Positions 62,031 through 64,000 of a stretch of 64,000 nt of DNA are shown here, piece after piece. Source of the DNA: Balaenoptera acutorostrata (lineage: Eukaryota; Chordata; Mammalia; Artiodactyla; Balaenopteridae). The notes under the pieces are model-generated. The model did no database searches. It had not been told where the DNA came from and worked only from the letters and a program-made list of their open reading frames with translations. Positions within the stretch are counted from its first letter, which is position 1, and each line of letters opens with the position of its first letter. The DNA lies in NCBI RefSeq assembly GCF_949987535.1, contig NC_080080.1, positions 62,711,006 to 62,775,005 of the forward strand. The letters run 5' to 3'. A program made the position numbers and the translations under genes.

Positions 62031-63464
62031 GGGTGGAGTCAAGATGGCGGACTAGGAGGATGTGGAATTCGCATCTCCACACAACTAGGACACCTACCAG
62101 GCACCAGTGGGGGACCACGGACACCTAAGGGGATGGAAGGAACCTCCAGTGACCAGGTAGGATGTGGGGCGTGGGGGGGGGGAGTTAAGGGGGAGGAGAA
62201 GTGGAGGCAGGATGGGACTGGTGCCCCTGAGGGGTGACTGGGGGAGGGGAGGAGTTCCTACACCCAGCAGGACCCACCCACAGTTAGGGGTCCAGCAGGG
62301 ACAGGGGAGACCCTGGGGGAGATGGTGGGGGCGGGGAGGAAAGGAAGGGAACAGGGCCAGCGCTTTCCCTGTCCACTTAGGCACTGGGGAGCCTGTTGGG
62401 CTCCCGGGCCTAATCCTCTGCCCTCAGAGCCTCCCTCCTGCCATGCAGAGCCCAAGCCCCGCCCCTACACCCCCATCCAGGGCCCCACCTCTACACTCTG
62501 AGACCCCTTCTGAGACCTCGTCCAACACGCTGGGCCTAAATCCCACCCACAGATCCTCACCAGGGCCTTACCTCCAAACTTCAGAACTCCACACTCCAGA
62601 GGTCCCCCTTTGGAGGTGCTGCTTCTCCCTGCAGGTCCTAAGCAGAAGCCCCGCCCCACGCTTGAATATCGTGCCACCTAGGCCCCGCCCCCAAAGCCTT
62701 TTCCAGCTGTGTGGGTCCTGAGACTAGACCCCATCCCATGCTCAAAAGTCACCCCCCCACCCGCCTAGGTCCCGCCCCACGCTAAACCCCACCCCTGCCT
62801 AAGTTTCACCCCAGCCTACACTCTGCCCCCATAACCAAGGCTTTTTTTTTTCTTTTATCTTTTCTCCTCTTTTAGACTGGGGTTCTGTTTTACCTTGCTG
62901 ATTCATTGTTGTTGATTCATTTATATTTATAGTTTTCCTAATAAATCTTTATTTTTCTAATTTTTGGTTTATTCTTTATACTTTGTTATTGTTCTCGCCT
63001 TTTGGCTTGTGTCTACCCCCCCACCTTTTTTTTTCTTTTTTCTGTTGTGGTTTCATTTTACCTTGTTGCAGTTATTTCAATTATATTTTTATTTTTCATA
63101 ATATATTTTTTATCTTTCTAATTTTATTTTGTTTTTTATTCTTTGATATTGTACTGCTCCTTTTTCTCTGATCATTTTCTTCTTTCTTTTTTTTAGCCAC
63201 ACCATGCAGCTTGCCGGATTTTGGTTCCCAGGCTGGAGGTTGGGCCTGAGCTCCTGTGGTGGCAGCTCCAAGTCCAAACCACTGGACTAACAGAGTCCCT
63301 CAGACCCCAGGGAATATTCATCGGAGTGAGGCCTCCTGGAGGTCCTCATCTCAGCACCAAGACCAGGCTCTATCCAACTGCCTGCAAACTCCAGTGCTGG
63401 ACACCTCAGGCCAAACAACCAGTAAGACAGGAATACAGCCCCACCCCTCAAAAAAAAAAAAAAA
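62031..63464 (+). promoter_or_regulatory. L1 copy 3 5' UTR with YY1 and GC boxes
   Basis: CAAGATGGCGGA at 62040-62051 is a YY1-type site about 10 bp inside the element. Four CCCGCCCC-type GC boxes (Sp1-like on the minus strand) lie at 62457-62465, 62649-62657, 62683-62691 and 62771-62778. A T-rich zone (62841-63194) contains an internal duplication ('TTTTACCTTG' followed by 'TTTCTAATTTT') with about 170-bp spacing. Module 63191-63300 is SINE-like in antisense. A 185-codon frame at 62164-62721 is a by-product of the C-rich composition. Confidence 0.75.
63191..63300 (-). repeat. Antisense CHR-SINE-like module inside the L1 5' UTR
   Basis: Aligns to the antisense SINE at 33371-33483. The first about 42 bp ('TTTTAGCCAcaCCATGCAGC', then 'TTGCcGGATtTTgGTtCCCA') differ at about 6 positions, and the A-box end matches too: 'AGTCCaAACCACTGGACTaa' against 'agtcctaaccactggactgc'. 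The middle is diverged. The equivalent leader position in copy 2 (about 52110-52210) and copy 1 (about 5032-5130) holds a more diverged relative, so this is a fixed part of the L1 rather than a new insertion. Confidence 0.65.
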
Positions 63465-64000
63465 ATGAAACAACAAAAAAATATGTTAAGACTAAGGAGC
63501 AAGGTAAAAACCTACAAGACCAAATAAATGAAGATGAAATAGGCAACCTACCTGAAAAAGAATTCAGAGTAATGACAGTAAAGATGATCCAAAATCTCGG
63601 AAAATGAATGGAGAAAATACAAGAAACCTTTAACAGGATCTAGAAGAACTAAAGAGCAAAAAAACAGTGATGAACAACACAATAACTGAAATAAAAGATA
63701 CTCTAGAAGGAATCAATAGCAGAATAACTGAGGCAGAAGAAAGGGTAAGTGACCTGGAAGATAAAATAGTGGAAATAAATACTGCAGAGCAGAATAAAGA
63801 AAAAAAATGAAAAGAATTGAGAATAGTCTCAGAACCTCTGGGTAAACATTAAATGCACCAACATTTGAATTATAGGGGTCCCAGAAGAAGAAGAGAAAAA
63901 GAAAGGGTCTGAGAAAATATTGGAAGAGATTATAGTCGAAAACTGCCCAAACATGGGAAAGGAAATAGTCAATCAAGTCCAGGAAGCACAGAAAGTCCCA
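63465..64000 (+). pseudogene. L1 copy 3 ORF1, broken and partial
   Basis: ATG at 63465 follows an A15 tract, but that frame stops after about 20 codons. The ORF1 sequence continues in the +2 frame ('NEDEIGNLPEKEFRVMTVKM'), stops at 63607 and goes on with further lesions ('aaaaaaatgaaaagaattga' near 63801, 'aacatttgaattatagg' near 63861). Homology to the copy 2 ORF1 runs to the window edge, into the RRM-coding part. Indels in A-runs are the main cause of the damage. It would encode no functional chaperone. Confidence 0.87.

Larger units (their letters stand above)
62031..64000 (+). mobile_element. L1 copy 3: 5' part, continues beyond the window
   Basis: Starts 'GGGTGGAGTCAAGATGGCGG' and proceeds through a GC-rich then T-rich 5' UTR into a broken ORF1. 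The first about 800 bp are not alignable by eye to the copy 1/2 5' UTR beyond the YY1-type motif, whereas the leader from about 63190 and ORF1 clearly are. It therefore belongs to another L1 subfamily with a different promoter. Because the 3' end is outside, neither its full length nor its TSD can be checked. Confidence 0.92.

Noticed and set aside
62164..62721. 185-codon plus-strand open frame, Pro/Gly-rich
   Set aside because: It lies wholly in the GC-rich L1 copy 3 5' UTR, where stop codons are rare by composition. No domain is seen.
1..64000. CRISPR arrays, operons, bacterial promoters or prophage
   Set aside because: Repeat content (L1, L2, MIR, CHR SINE, MaLR-type LTR) is mammalian. 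No regularly spaced direct repeats with unique spacers were seen.

Overview
The window is mammalian nuclear DNA. It is AT-rich, holds no recognisable host protein-coding exon, tRNA or rRNA, and is dense with interspersed repeats. Several tRNA-Glu-derived SINEs of the CHR type (A and B boxes, a 'CTGG..GTCCAGTGGTTA'-like head, an AAATAAATAAAT tail) point to Cetartiodactyla. No BovB or Bov-tA sequence was seen, and the young SINE at 21722-22059 looks cetacean, most likely from a toothed whale. This is inference from repeat content; no host gene anchors it. The window is best read as intergenic or deep intronic sequence.

Layout. 1-3.3 kb: an old MaLR-type LTR, a MIR and old antisense L1 pieces. 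3.3-10.65 kb: a nearly full-length but decayed sense L1 (copy 1) that split an older antisense L1. 10.65-21 kb: mostly unique AT-rich DNA with a hAT relic, a (TA)n tract, a CHR SINE, L2 and MIR. 20.96-21.16 kb: a 200-N assembly gap abutting an antisense L1 end. 21.3-31.4 kb: a young full-length SINE, a degenerate tandem array near 24 kb, an L2 and long repeat-poor stretches. 31.4-33.5 kb: antisense L2, MaLR-type LTR and two SINEs. 36.4-39.1 kb: antisense ancient L1 pieces, a MER5-type MITE and a SINE. 42.7-44.9 kb: a solo LTR nested in an older LTR, a SINE and MIRs. 46-48.8 kb: several MIRs. 50.7-57.8 kb: a young full-length L1 (copy 2) with a perfect 17-bp target-site duplication. 58-60.4 kb: MER5, MIR and L2 relics. 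62.03-64 kb: the 5' part of a third sense L1 (copy 3) that runs off the window.

The only gene-like system is LINE-1. Copy 2 keeps an open ORF1 (297 codons) and an ORF2 of 1272 codons interrupted only by two in-frame stop codons, with endonuclease, reverse transcriptase and Cys-rich C-terminal residues otherwise present. ORF1p (RNA chaperone) and ORF2p (nicking and reverse transcription) act in cis on their own RNA, and their activity supplied in trans is what moves the CHR SINEs. The three L1 copies allow comparison of 5' UTR types. The most interesting observation is that the L1 5' UTR in this lineage appears to carry a fixed antisense CHR-SINE-like module just upstream of ORF1, clearest in copy 3 (63191-63300). 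Repeat family names were given by eye from remembered family signatures, so they need RepeatMasker/Dfam confirmation.
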